Below, piece by piece: positions 1-6,852 of a stretch of DNA of 10,000 bases. The notes under the pieces were generated by a model that was not told where the DNA came from, made no database searches, and saw nothing but the letters and a program-made list of their open reading frames with translations. How positions within the stretch are numbered: position 1 is the first letter of the stretch; each line of letters begins with the position of its first letter. A program made the translations under genes and the position numbers. This stretch comes from Bacteroidales bacterium. Lineage in GTDB: Bacteria; Bacteroidota; Bacteroidia; Bacteroidales; P3. The stretch lies in assembly GCA_004551865.1 (NCBI GenBank), contig SFPR01000075.1, forward strand, positions 1-10,000. Reading direction: 5' to 3'.

Positions 1-1
1 A

Positions 2-646
2 AGTGATATGTTCAAAGAAGTTGAAACAGCAAGTGGCTATGATAACAATGAACTTGCAAAATCATTTACGCTTTTAGGTGGCATTGCAACAATCGTTGGG
101 GTGATAGGCGGAAGTAAAATTGTGCAACTGCTTACAAGTGGGGCTATTTCAAAAGAGTTAACCTCTATTGTAAAAACCATAAAAAGTATAAATATTGAAA
201 TGGTTGCGTGGGTTGCTGGTTTGGTATTGCTCATAGCAGGCATTGTCGATTTGGTTGCGAGTTGGAATGACATAAACTTTGAGCCGTGGGAAAAAGCCCT
301 TACCATTATCCTTGCTGTCGTTGGTGGGCTTGTTGGTGCTTATGTAGCATTGAAAGCCTTTTCTGCGACATTGCCTGTTGCTATTGCTATGGGAATGGCA
401 CTCGCAGGTGCAATCGCACTCATCGGTACAGAAGTTGGAAAAAACAGCCCGAAGAATTATGCTTTTGGTGGCGATTACAATAGTGCTGACTTGTTCTATG
501 CGAATGAGAACGGAAAGACTGAACTTGTAGCAAGCACGAATAGCGGTGGTGGTGCGGTTATGAATATGCAACAGTTGGAGAGTGCGATTTATAGCGGAAT
601 GGTTAAGGCTATGGCGAGCGGTGAAAACGGGCAACAACGGTTTTAG
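2..646 (+). CDS. Tape measure protein, C-terminal part (partial)
   Basis: The reading frame is open to the left edge, so the first ATG (position 8) is probably internal and the gene starts upstream. The visible part has three hydrophobic, Gly/Ala/Val-rich segments, roughly residues 21-46, 65-86 and 95-140 counted from that ATG. A polar tail follows, with FGGDYNSADLFYANENG and then a glycine-rich VMNMQQLESAIYSG stretch. I recognise this ending (a 'FA.GG...ADLFYANE.G.TELV' motif followed by a short helix) from tape measure proteins of Bacillota siphoviruses. These proteins set tail length by spanning the tail tube, and their hydrophobic segments are thought to act in membrane passage of DNA. 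The next gene is a small tail-tip protein, the normal order. The call rests on C-terminal style, hydrophobic profile and context only, since most of the protein lies outside the window. Confidence 0.8.
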   Translation, partial: SDMFKEVETASGYDNNELAKSFTLLGGIATIVGVIGGSKIVQLLTSGAISKELTSIVKTIKSINIEMVAWVAGLVLLIAGIVDLVASWNDINFEPWEKALTIILAVVGGLVGAYVALKAFSATLPVAIAMGMALAGAIALIGTEVGKNSPKNYAFGGDYNSADLFYANENGKTELVASTNSGGGAVMNMQQLESAIYSGMVKAMASGENGQQRF

Positions 647-693
647 AAGTGAAGCAAATCGTAGGAACACAGGCTTGAATTGGAGATAAAACA

Positions 694-1110
694 ATGGGTG
701 TGAAAATCGATTACCAAAATAAAATCATAGTGCCAAATGCACCTAATGGGGATGGCAAAAGGCAACTCGACACGATATACTTTACGGGTGCGGGTTATGT
801 GGACTATCCTATAAAGGGAATAAGCCGAGATAGCGCACTTGGTTGGGAAGAGCCTGTTTGGGGCGGTGACTTGACGAGAAGTACAGACTTTGTGTTGACT
901 AACATTCTTGATGTGGACTATGGACTTGTTGCACGTCTTGAAGTATCATATAAATATCTTAATGTACAAGACTATATAGCATTGTGTAAAATAGCAAAAG
1001 AGCGTGTGTGCAATGTGACATATTTCAACTATGAAAAGGGCGAGTGGGTAGTCAATCAAGAGTTTGCGTTTACGAAACAAGAGAAGTCAACTTGTTGCGA
1101 CAAATCGTGA
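694..1110 (+). CDS. Distal-tail-type small tail protein, N-terminal part of a frameshifted gene
   Basis: This 138-residue frame starts at an ATG with GGAG at 682-685, 8 nt upstream. It lies directly after the tape measure gene, where siphoviruses keep the distal tail protein or an equivalent. The sequence is beta-rich and contains CNVTYFNYEKGEWVVNQEF near the end. That resembles the small post-tape-measure phage proteins (DUF6711-like), but I cannot confirm the family. The last residues (STCCDKS) look out of frame. The adjoining +1 frame reads QLVATNRDKTDL, which looks like the expected closing strand of this tail domain, and then runs into a repeat domain. The intact gene was therefore probably one protein of about 221 residues ending at 1360, with the frame change between 1052 and about 1093. 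It is either an indel or recoding. The call as a tail-tip protein is fairly safe; the exact class is not. Confidence 0.7.
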   Translation: MGVKIDYQNKIIVPNAPNGDGKRQLDTIYFTGAGYVDYPIKGISRDSALGWEEPVWGGDLTRSTDFVLTNILDVDYGLVARLEVSYKYLNVQDYIALCKIAKERVCNVTYFNYEKGEWVVNQEFAFTKQEKSTCCDKS

Positions 1111-1360
1111 TAAAACGGACTTGATAGCCACAGATTTTACAATCACCTATAACGCAAATGGCGGTAGTGGCACTGTGGCAAGTCAAAGTGCAAAGTGGGG
1201 AGATAACCTTGACATAGCAACTTCGAGTGGTTTATCATATAGTGGTAAAACATTCAAAGAGTGGAATACCAAAGCGGACGGTGTGGATGGCGCACGATAT
1301 ATGCCTAACCAACACAAAACGATGTGGGAAAATATGACACTCTATGCAATTTGGGAGTAA
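1064..1360 (+). CDS. InlB B-repeat (Listeria-Bacteroides repeat) domain, C-terminal part of the frameshifted tail protein
   Basis: The frame is open from 1052. The only start in the overlap is a TTG at 1064 with no ribosome binding site, so this is unlikely to be a separate gene. After LVATNRDKTDLIATDF, which I read as the end of the preceding tail domain, comes a roughly 75-residue module. It begins with FTITYNANGGSG, continues through KTFKEWNTKADG, and ends TLYAIWE. The 'Y.ANGG' start, 'F..WNT..DG' centre and 'TLYA.W' end are the hallmarks of the InlB B-repeat family (PF09479 type), a beta-grasp-like fold found on bacterial surface proteins and used as a spacer or adhesive unit. Here it would decorate the tail tip. 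The stop is followed 3 nt later by the hub gene ATG, and GGGAG inside the last codons serves as that gene's ribosome binding site. Confidence 0.7.
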   Translation: MRLRNKRSQLVATNRDKTDLIATDFTITYNANGGSGTVASQSAKWGDNLDIATSSGLSYSGKTFKEWNTKADGVDGARYMPNQHKTMWENMTLYAIWE

Positions 1361-1363
1361 CCT

Positions 1364-3922
1364 ATGGCGCAACTTGAACTTAAAATCGGTGATAAAACCT
1401 ATAACAAAGCGTGGGTTGACAATCTTTCAAGCACTTCGCAAATATCGAGCGACCCCGCAAGCGTAAATTATGGCGTGATACCAAGCACGGGCAATGCGAC
1501 AATGCGTGATATTAACGGGCAAATAAGGGCAGACATTGAAAATAATGTACTGCCTATTTCTAACGCACCAACAAAAATCTCAATCAACGGCAATCAAGTC
1601 CAAGAACATACTACGAGTGATAGTGATTATAATATTATAGATAAAAGTCTTTCATTGCAATTTAGTGATAGACTTTCTTTGCTTGATAAAGTAACTTATG
1701 GTGGTATGCCTTTGAGAGAATACCAAATGACTGCTTACGATATGCTCGATGATGTCATCGGCTCATACGGCGGTTATTGCAGAGAAAAAGTCGTCAATTG
1801 GACGAAATATCAACACGGCGATGTGATAACGACAACGGCATATAACAATCGAATAAGTGTTAAGACTGGTAGTGGATATGAGATTATTGGTGCGCCTGTA
1901 AAGGTCGTGCCAAATGTCCAACACACAGTGCGTTTTGCGATAAAAAATATCAATGAATATACGGCACTAAACCCCCCCAAAGGCATTGCGGTGCAAGTAT
2001 TAAATAGCGTGCCAACGGACACCGACTGCTCTACTATCTCACTTGCGACTGCACACTTGGAACAAATAGCGAACGTAACAACACTTGGCAATATGCAATT
2101 CACCACGTCAAAAGATATGGTGTATTTTGTCATTAACTTTGGGTGGGCGGCAGACAACCAAGATGTTGCGGTTGAGATTGCGTCAGTAACCATAGACGGC
2201 AAGGCACTTTCTCGTTCGACACAAAACGAGTGCTTTTCTCGTGCGTATGTGGACAGTGTATCACCGTACTTTGGTATTCAAACGGAAACAGCCCAAGAAA
2301 TACTTTCTAACATAAATATATCCTACCCATATCTTCCGCAAGCGACATATCGTGAAACTATCGAGAAGTTTTGCAGTCTTGGGCAACTTACGGTGGCTCT
2401 TGATGAGGACGGTGCAATTCAATTCTATGGCGCAAGACCTTGTTATGCAAATGAAACAATAAGGAATATCCCCAACTCTTATAAAATAAGCAACTTGGAC
2501 AAGACGCTCTTTTTGAAGAACAAGTTTGATGGTGTTGATATAAAACAAGATAAGACAGTTGATAACATTGACTATAACACATTGTATTACAACAAAAGTG
2601 TGCAAGATGTTTCCGACTATTCTGCCAATTCGAGAAATGAAACAAAAGAGAGCGCAACTTCGCAAATCGCTGTGTCTTTTAGAACTTATTATACAACTTT
2701 TGATGTTTCAATCCCGAAAAAGACTGATGATGGACTAAAAGATATTTTGCGGGTTTTAACTGGAACGGATAACAAAGGCAATCCTTTTGTAAAATGGGAT
2801 GTGACTTGGGAATATCAATATATTTTCAAAAATTCTGGAAGTGCAGAAGTAGTAGTTGAAAGTCGTATAGAAACAGGCGATATTGTCACCGCCCAATTCT
2901 TAAATGCCAATGTCCCTGCTGAACCATTTTGCGACCCGATGGGAATAACAATAATAGATATGAGCCAAAATAAGGCATCTGCTGTCTGTGATGATAATAG
3001 CAACACTACGACAAATCCAACTCTATTTAAGACACAAAAAGATAGTAATGGGAAAGAATATTGGGCAGCAACAGTAACACTTTTGGTAGGGAAAGAGGCT
3101 CGTTATAACTTAAACGGCACAAATACGACAGATAGTTATACCGCTGGTAGATTTATCCCAAAATCTGCAAATGTTGCTTTTTATGGTGATGTGCGAGAAA
3201 TCTCATTTACCGAAGTTGATGCAAGTAGCGCAAATATCGAGAACGCAACGACAACTATTTCTGTGCCAACAAACGAATTGATGCAAAATTATGGCAATGT
3301 AACGGCAATTCGTGATAACATTTTGTCGGATTATGCGAATGGTGTGCCGACTGCGACAATAGATGTGTTTTGCGGATTGGGCGATTGGAAAAACGGAGAA
3401 GTTATAAAGCCAAATGAAATAGTGACTTTTGATGATGACATTGACGACAATGGGGATAAGAACTATTGGAGAGTAACTGGCAGAACTTTTAAGTATCAAG
3501 GTGCGCCGACATTGAGTTTAGAACTTCAACAACAAAAAAAGTGGCATACGCTTTGGAAGTGGACTGGTAGTGTAAAAAAAGACGATATTTGGGATGAAAG
3601 CGGTAGTGGTAATAATGAAACAGGTATGATTGATTTGCCCGTCACGGTTGATGACCCGTCAAATACTCTTATTGCTGCCAAAATTACATTTATGGAAAAT
3701 GGCGTTGAAAAAACCCACAATATATCAGGAATTCGCGTTGCGCGAACAAGTATTGGCGTGGGTGAAATAGCGGAAGTAGAGTGTTGGATAAGCATTCGTA
3801 GTAACGGGACAGAAGTCGATTATTTTGCAGGATATCAACAAATACAACAGGGTGGTGAAACACTTACAAGTTATGTAAAGTCAATAGAGATAACGCAACT
3901 TACAACTGCCGAATTTTACTAA
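1364..3922 (+). CDS. Tail hub / baseplate protein (tail-associated, Tal-like)
   Basis: This 852-residue protein starts 3 nt after the preceding stop, with GGGAG at 1353-1357. Residues 1-135 look like a hub N-terminal domain: LKIGDKTYNKAWVDN, then a SLSLQFSDRLSLLDKV strand. Residues about 155-280 look like an inserted beta-sandwich (jelly-roll, carbohydrate-binding-like). The hub fold appears to resume at about 300-360, with ATYRETIEKFCSLGQLTVAL followed by DEDGAIQFYGARP. Around 645-725 the pattern VTAIRDNIL, then TIDVFCGLGDW and WRVTGRTFKYQGAP, is one I know from hub/Tal proteins of Bacillota phages. A roughly 100-residue beta-rich domain closes the protein. No peptidase or lysozyme motif was seen. 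Such proteins form the tail tip ring and anchor fibres. Position after a distal-tail-type gene supports this. A C7 run at 1972-1978 lies in the insert. The exact family is not certain. Confidence 0.75.
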   Translation: MAQLELKIGDKTYNKAWVDNLSSTSQISSDPASVNYGVIPSTGNATMRDINGQIRADIENNVLPISNAPTKISINGNQVQEHTTSDSDYNIIDKSLSLQFSDRLSLLDKVTYGGMPLREYQMTAYDMLDDVIGSYGGYCREKVVNWTKYQHGDVITTTAYNNRISVKTGSGYEIIGAPVKVVPNVQHTVRFAIKNINEYTALNPPKGIAVQVLNSVPTDTDCSTISLATAHLEQIANVTTLGNMQFTTSKDMVYFVINFGWAADNQDVAVEIASVTIDGKALSRSTQNECFSRAYVDSVSPYFGIQTETAQEILSNINISYPYLPQATYRETIEKFCSLGQLTVALDEDGAIQFYGARPCYANETIRNIPNSYKISNLDKTLFLKNKFDGVDIKQDKTVDNIDYNTLYYNKSVQDVSDYSANSRNETKESATSQIAVSFRTYYTTFDVSIPKKTDDGLKDILRVLTGTDNKGNPFVKWDVTWEYQYIFKNSGSAEVVVESRIETGDIVTAQFLNANVPAEPFCDPMGITIIDMSQNKASAVCDDNSNTTTNPTLFKTQKDSNGKEYWAATVTLLVGKEARYNLNGTNTTDSYTAGRFIPKSANVAFYGDVREISFTEVDASSANIENATTTISVPTNELMQNYGNVTAIRDNILSDYANGVPTATIDVFCGLGDWKNGEVIKPNEIVTFDDDIDDNGDKNYWRVTGRTFKYQGAPTLSLELQQQKKWHTLWKWTGSVKKDDIWDESGSGNNETGMIDLPVTVDDPSNTLIAAKITFMENGVEKTHNISGIRVARTSIGVGEIAEVECWISIRSNGTEVDYFAGYQQIQQGGETLTSYVKSIEITQLTTAEFY

Positions 3923-3927
3923 ACCTA

Positions 3928-3955
3928 TTGACAAACCACACCTATGTGGTACAAT
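3928..3955 (+). promoter_or_regulatory. Promoter P1 with palindromic spacer
   Basis: A perfect -35 TTGACA (3928-3933) and a -10 TACAAT (3950-3955) are separated by 16 bp in the 61-bp gap after the hub gene. The spacer carries a perfect 6-bp inverted repeat, ACCACA (3935-3940) and TGTGGT (3945-3950), around CCTA. Its right arm runs into the first base of the -10 box. The gene at 3984 starts about 22 nt after the expected transcription start. The promoter would drive the fibre module separately from the upstream tail genes. The palindrome could be an operator or part of an unusual promoter class. Confidence 0.75.
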
Positions 3956-3983
3956 AAAAATATAAAGTATATGGAGATATAAT

Positions 3984-4283
3984 ATGGCTGATTTGCAAAT
4001 AGTACAAGGTGATGACAAGCATATCCGTGTGAACTTTTTAGGGGATAGTGCTTCAAGAGTTGCGGGCTTTTATTTTTCAAGTAGCACACTCAATCTAAAT
4101 AAATACTATGATAAGAAAGTAGATGATAATTGGTATATTGACCTTACAAGCGAAGAAACGGCACAATTTACAACGGGTACGCACAACTTCGATGTCACGG
4201 CAAAAACTATTACGGGCGATATTATCACGGGCATTTATCACGGTACGATATGCGTAAAAGAGAAAGATAACAAGATAGAGTGA
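3984..4283 (+). CDS. Small beta-rich baseplate/adsorption protein
   Basis: This 99-residue protein starts at an ATG with GGAGA at 3972-3976, 7 nt upstream, directly behind promoter P1. It begins LQIVQGDDKHIRVNFLGD, runs through FYFSSSTLNLNKYYD and LTSEETAQFTTGTHNFDVTA, and ends ITGIYHGTICVKEKDN. The alternation of short strands and turns suggests a single immunoglobulin-like or BppU-N-terminal-like beta sandwich. Similar small proteins sit just before the fibre genes in Bacillota gut phages, where they are thought to help attach the adsorption apparatus. No signal peptide or membrane segment is present. The next gene begins 7 nt after the stop, so the two are probably translated together. The function is inferred from position and fold style. 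Confidence 0.6.
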   Translation: MADLQIVQGDDKHIRVNFLGDSASRVAGFYFSSSTLNLNKYYDKKVDDNWYIDLTSEETAQFTTGTHNFDVTAKTITGDIITGIYHGTICVKEKDNKIE

Positions 4284-4290
4284 TAAAACA

Positions 4291-4776
4291 ATGGACGATA
4301 GGCTTACTGTAAACTTAATAGATGAAAAGGTTACGGCAAGTGGCTTAAAGGACGAGAATGTAGTCGTTGGCAAGGAGGATGAAACCCTTACTGCGGAATT
4401 GCACGATGACACTCTTGGTGCAACTTTGCAAGATAGTGAACTTGATGTCAAATTGGCAGTTGGCACTTTTAGAGAACACGACTACAACAAACTCATCAAT
4501 AAGCCACAAATCAATGGCGAAACATTACAAGGGGATAAGACTGCGGAAGAACTTGGTCTTGTCCCTATCGTCTTGTCACCGTTTAGAGCCGTGAGCGAGC
4601 CTACAAAGAGTTTTAGGCAATCGTCCGATATATTTATCAACAATGGTGCTAACGGTTTTAGAATGACCTTACAGCAAGTCAAGGATATGTCCACAAAGAT
4701 TGTCACAGCCAAGAATATGAGCGAAGTCGATTTTAGCAAACTTGACAAAGACGATTACATATATACAGAAAACTAA
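4291..4776 (+). CDS. Baseplate/fibre-linker structural protein
   Basis: This 161-residue protein starts 7 nt after the preceding stop. No strong ribosome binding site is visible (only AGATAGAG-like sequence inside the previous gene), which points to translational coupling. Residues 1-65 form a repeating acidic strand pattern: VNLIDEKVTASGLKDENV, then ETLTAELHDDTLGATLQDSE. It is followed by EHDYNKLINKPQINGETLQG and DKTAEELGL. The 'DYN.L.NKPQING..L.G.KT..DLGL' motif is common in phage fibre and baseplate proteins of Bacillota, usually at a hinge just before a fibre head. The last third, through KDMSTKIVTAKNMSEVDFSK and ending YIYTEN, may be a small head domain. It probably links the tail tip to the fibres encoded next. 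No enzyme motif is visible. Confidence 0.65.
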   Translation: MDDRLTVNLIDEKVTASGLKDENVVVGKEDETLTAELHDDTLGATLQDSELDVKLAVGTFREHDYNKLINKPQINGETLQGDKTAEELGLVPIVLSPFRAVSEPTKSFRQSSDIFINNGANGFRMTLQQVKDMSTKIVTAKNMSEVDFSKLDKDDYIYTEN

Positions 4777-4791
4777 TAGGAGATTATATAT

Positions 4792-6186
4792 ATGGCAACA
4801 GAGAAGCGAAAAATAAATCGAGTTATTGATGCTGCTGGTAATACTATACAAGTTCTTCCTGAAACTTCGGCAGAACAAGTAACGCTTGCAGATGCGGGTA
4901 ATAAATTCACATCTACGAATGTTGAGGGCGCACTTGCGGAAGTAGCCCAAGATATTGCAGCACTCGAAACAGGGCTTGCGAGCGCAGGCAAAGTCGATGA
5001 TGTCCAAGACGTAAACGGTGCGTCTATTGTCACGAATAAGATTGCAAAACTGTCAAAAGCGGCAGTTGGGCTTGGCAATGTTGACAATACGGCAGACGCA
5101 AACAAGAGCGTTAAACACGCAACGAGTGCCGATAGTGCGACAACGGCAACTTCTGCAACTACCGCTAACTCGGCAACGAAAGCAACGCAGGATGCAAGCG
5201 GTAATGTAATCACAAGCACCTATGCGACTAAAACCGAATTGCAAAATGGACTTGCAGGAAAATCACAAAGCAAGACCTACAATAACTATCAAGCGTTTGT
5301 CACGGCAGTTAATGCTATGAACAATACCGCACTCAAAGTTGGTGATAATGTGTTTATTGTCACGCAATATGTGCCTGATATGTGGGTTTCGGCAGTTAAT
5401 AGTTCAAGTGCGACATATACTTATACCAGTGATAGTGCGATTGTAACGGCACTCGGTAGCGCAAACGGACTGACTGTCGGCTATTATGTTTTCCGAGAAC
5501 TCGAAACGGAAAAAGTTGACCTTACTGCTTATCAAACTAAAACCGATAATAGTCTTAATACGACATCAAAGACCGTAGTTGGTGCTATCAATGAAATAAA
5601 GGGAACTGCGGATAGTGCGCTCTCGAAAGCAAATGCAAATGCTGCCGAGATTACCAACATCAAAAACGGCACAACGAAAGTCAAATCTGCTGAACACGCA
5701 GACACGGCTGGTAGTGCAACAAGTGCGGGTACGGCAACTAACGCAACTAACGCCACTAATGTTACCACAAACATAAACGGTAAAAAAATCACGGACATAT
5801 TTGAAAGCAACGGCACGACGGTGAAAAAGGCTACGAGTGCGGGAACTGCGGATAAAGTTGCAAACGATTTAATCATTGGAGCGTTTTCCCAAGCAGGAAC
5901 ATCATCATCATCAATGTTACTTTATTCAGGGGAAATACCTGCGAGTGTAGGTTTCAGTGAAGATTTTTATGGGGATTACGATGAAAACAGTAACGATTTA
6001 TCAATGTATTTGCGCCCGACAGGTGTTAAACCCACAGGCGTCACCGTAGAACAATACAGTGCCGTGAAAGTGGACGCAAAAGGTCGTGTTACGGCAGGCG
6101 GTCAGTCAATCGAGTGGGGAACAAGTGGACAAAAAACGCCGAGCAATGACTTGATGATTGGTGGCTTGTTTATGGAGTTGCAATAA
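4792..6186 (+). CDS. Tail fibre protein 1
   Basis: This 464-residue protein has AGGAG at 4778-4782, 9 nt before an ATG in an AT-alternating stretch. Typical fibre features are visible. VEGALAEVAQDIAALE is a short coiled coil near residues 44-60. AAVGLGNVDNTADANK (about 91-106) is a widespread phage fibre collar motif. It is followed by low-complexity Ser/Ala/Thr repeats (SADSATTATSATTANSAT, about 110-128) and a second such tract near residues 307-325. VVGAINEIKGTADSALSK is another trimerising segment. The end carries YSAVKVDAKGRVTAGG and then WGTSGQKTPSNDLMI. Such proteins are trimeric shafts that carry receptor-binding heads. Residues 140-240 may form a globular insert. The frame is intact. 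The 3' end is 24 nt before fibre 2, so both were probably expressed together from P1. Confidence 0.8.
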   Translation: MATEKRKINRVIDAAGNTIQVLPETSAEQVTLADAGNKFTSTNVEGALAEVAQDIAALETGLASAGKVDDVQDVNGASIVTNKIAKLSKAAVGLGNVDNTADANKSVKHATSADSATTATSATTANSATKATQDASGNVITSTYATKTELQNGLAGKSQSKTYNNYQAFVTAVNAMNNTALKVGDNVFIVTQYVPDMWVSAVNSSSATYTYTSDSAIVTALGSANGLTVGYYVFRELETEKVDLTAYQTKTDNSLNTTSKTVVGAINEIKGTADSALSKANANAAEITNIKNGTTKVKSAEHADTAGSATSAGTATNATNATNVTTNINGKKITDIFESNGTTVKKATSAGTADKVANDLIIGAFSQAGTSSSSMLLYSGEIPASVGFSEDFYGDYDENSNDLSMYLRPTGVKPTGVTVEQYSAVKVDAKGRVTAGGQSIEWGTSGQKTPSNDLMIGGLFMELQ

Positions 6187-6210
6187 TAATCTCCGTGAGA
6201 GGAAAACGCA

Positions 6211-6852
6211 ATGGCAACGAAAACATATAAACCAAAACGAAAAATAAGTGCGACCGAGAGCGAGGAAATAAAAATCCCCGCTTCTTCGGTTGACGGTTTA
6301 TCAACGGTAGCGACTTCTGGTTCGTACGATGATTTGAGCAATAAGCCCACGATACCAGCAGCGGCTAACAATGGCAAGCTTACAATTCAAAAGAATGGCA
6401 CAGATGTTGCTACATTCACTGCTAACCAAAGTACGAATGTAACAGCTAATATAACTGTTCCTACAAAAGCAAGTGATGTCAATGCTTTGTCACTTGACGG
6501 CGGAACTATAAAGAAGAGTAAGACTATTAAAATGGACGCCTCTACTAATTCTGATGGGGCGAACTTAAAATGGGGAACAGTTAATAGCAAAAATCCTTAC
6601 ATCGGTTATGCTTCCGACCAAGTAGATGGGACATTTGTTGTAGGAAGCTTGCTTGGTACTAACTATGCTTCTGGTCTTGCAATTGGTGGAGGTTCTGGTA
6701 ATTTATTGTGGAAAGGAACAAAGGTAGCTACAACAAGCGATATACCCTACAACAAGCGATATACCTACGAACTATGTGACTACAAACACGGCACAAGACA
6801 TAACAGCAGAAAAAAAGTTTTTGAATACGTTAATTGTCGGTGCAAAAGATGA
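6211..6852 (+). CDS. Tail fibre protein 2, N-terminal part, truncated by a 19-bp duplication
   Basis: An ATG follows GAGAGG (6196-6201) by 9 nt. The 213-residue product opens MATKTYKPKRK and carries TSGSYDDLSNKPTIPA (about residues 35-50), a motif found in many phage fibres just before the shaft. Beta-repeat shaft sequence follows. It is normal fibre up to SDIP, residue 179 at position 6747. The final 34 residues (YNKRYTYELCDYKHG and on), rich in Lys, Arg, Cys and Tyr, are out of frame and end at an early stop. The cause is visible: a perfect 19-bp tandem duplication at 6728-6765. Without the second copy the frame continues SDIPTNYVTTNTAQDI and on to 7861, giving a protein of 543 residues. 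As written, the gene would make only a headless shaft fragment. Confidence 0.75.
   Translation: MATKTYKPKRKISATESEEIKIPASSVDGLSTVATSGSYDDLSNKPTIPAAANNGKLTIQKNGTDVATFTANQSTNVTANITVPTKASDVNALSLDGGTIKKSKTIKMDASTNSDGANLKWGTVNSKNPYIGYASDQVDGTFVVGSLLGTNYASGLAIGGGSGNLLWKGTKVATTSDIPYNKRYTYELCDYKHGTRHNSRKKVFEYVNCRCKR
6728..6765 (+). repeat. Exact 19-bp tandem duplication causing a +1 frame change
   Basis: The unit CTACAACAAGCGATATACC occurs at 6728-6746 and is repeated base for base at 6747-6765. Nineteen is one more than a multiple of three, so the extra copy moves the fibre reading frame by +1. Deleting either copy joins the two open frames exactly, and the joined sequence reads as ordinary fibre protein across the junction (ATTSDIPTNYVTTNTAQDI). 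The duplication is seen directly. Whether it is a reversible switch, a recent mutation or an assembly artefact is not decided by this sequence. Confidence 0.95.

Noticed and set aside
649..678. Nine-codon frame starting GTG in the gap after the tape measure gene
   Set aside because: It has no ribosome binding site of its own and no conserved feature; chance is the simpler reading.
3935..3950. Inverted repeat ACCACA/TGTGGT as an intrinsic terminator of the hub gene
   Set aside because: No T-run follows on either strand, and the repeat lies exactly between promoter elements.
4742..4767. TTGACA at 4742-4747 with TATACA at 4762-4767, ahead of fibre 1
   Set aside because: The spacer is only 14 bp, there is no spacer palindrome, and it lies inside the coding end of the 161-residue gene.
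5101..5190. Short-period repeats in fibre 1 as a CRISPR or DNA tandem array
   Set aside because: The repetition is at protein level (Ser/Ala/Thr collar repeats) with imperfect DNA copies and no spacer structure.
4773..5219. Long minus-strand open frames opposite the fibre and hub genes
   Set aside because: They mirror Ala/Thr-rich repeats on the coding strand, lack ribosome binding sites and show no recognisable domains.
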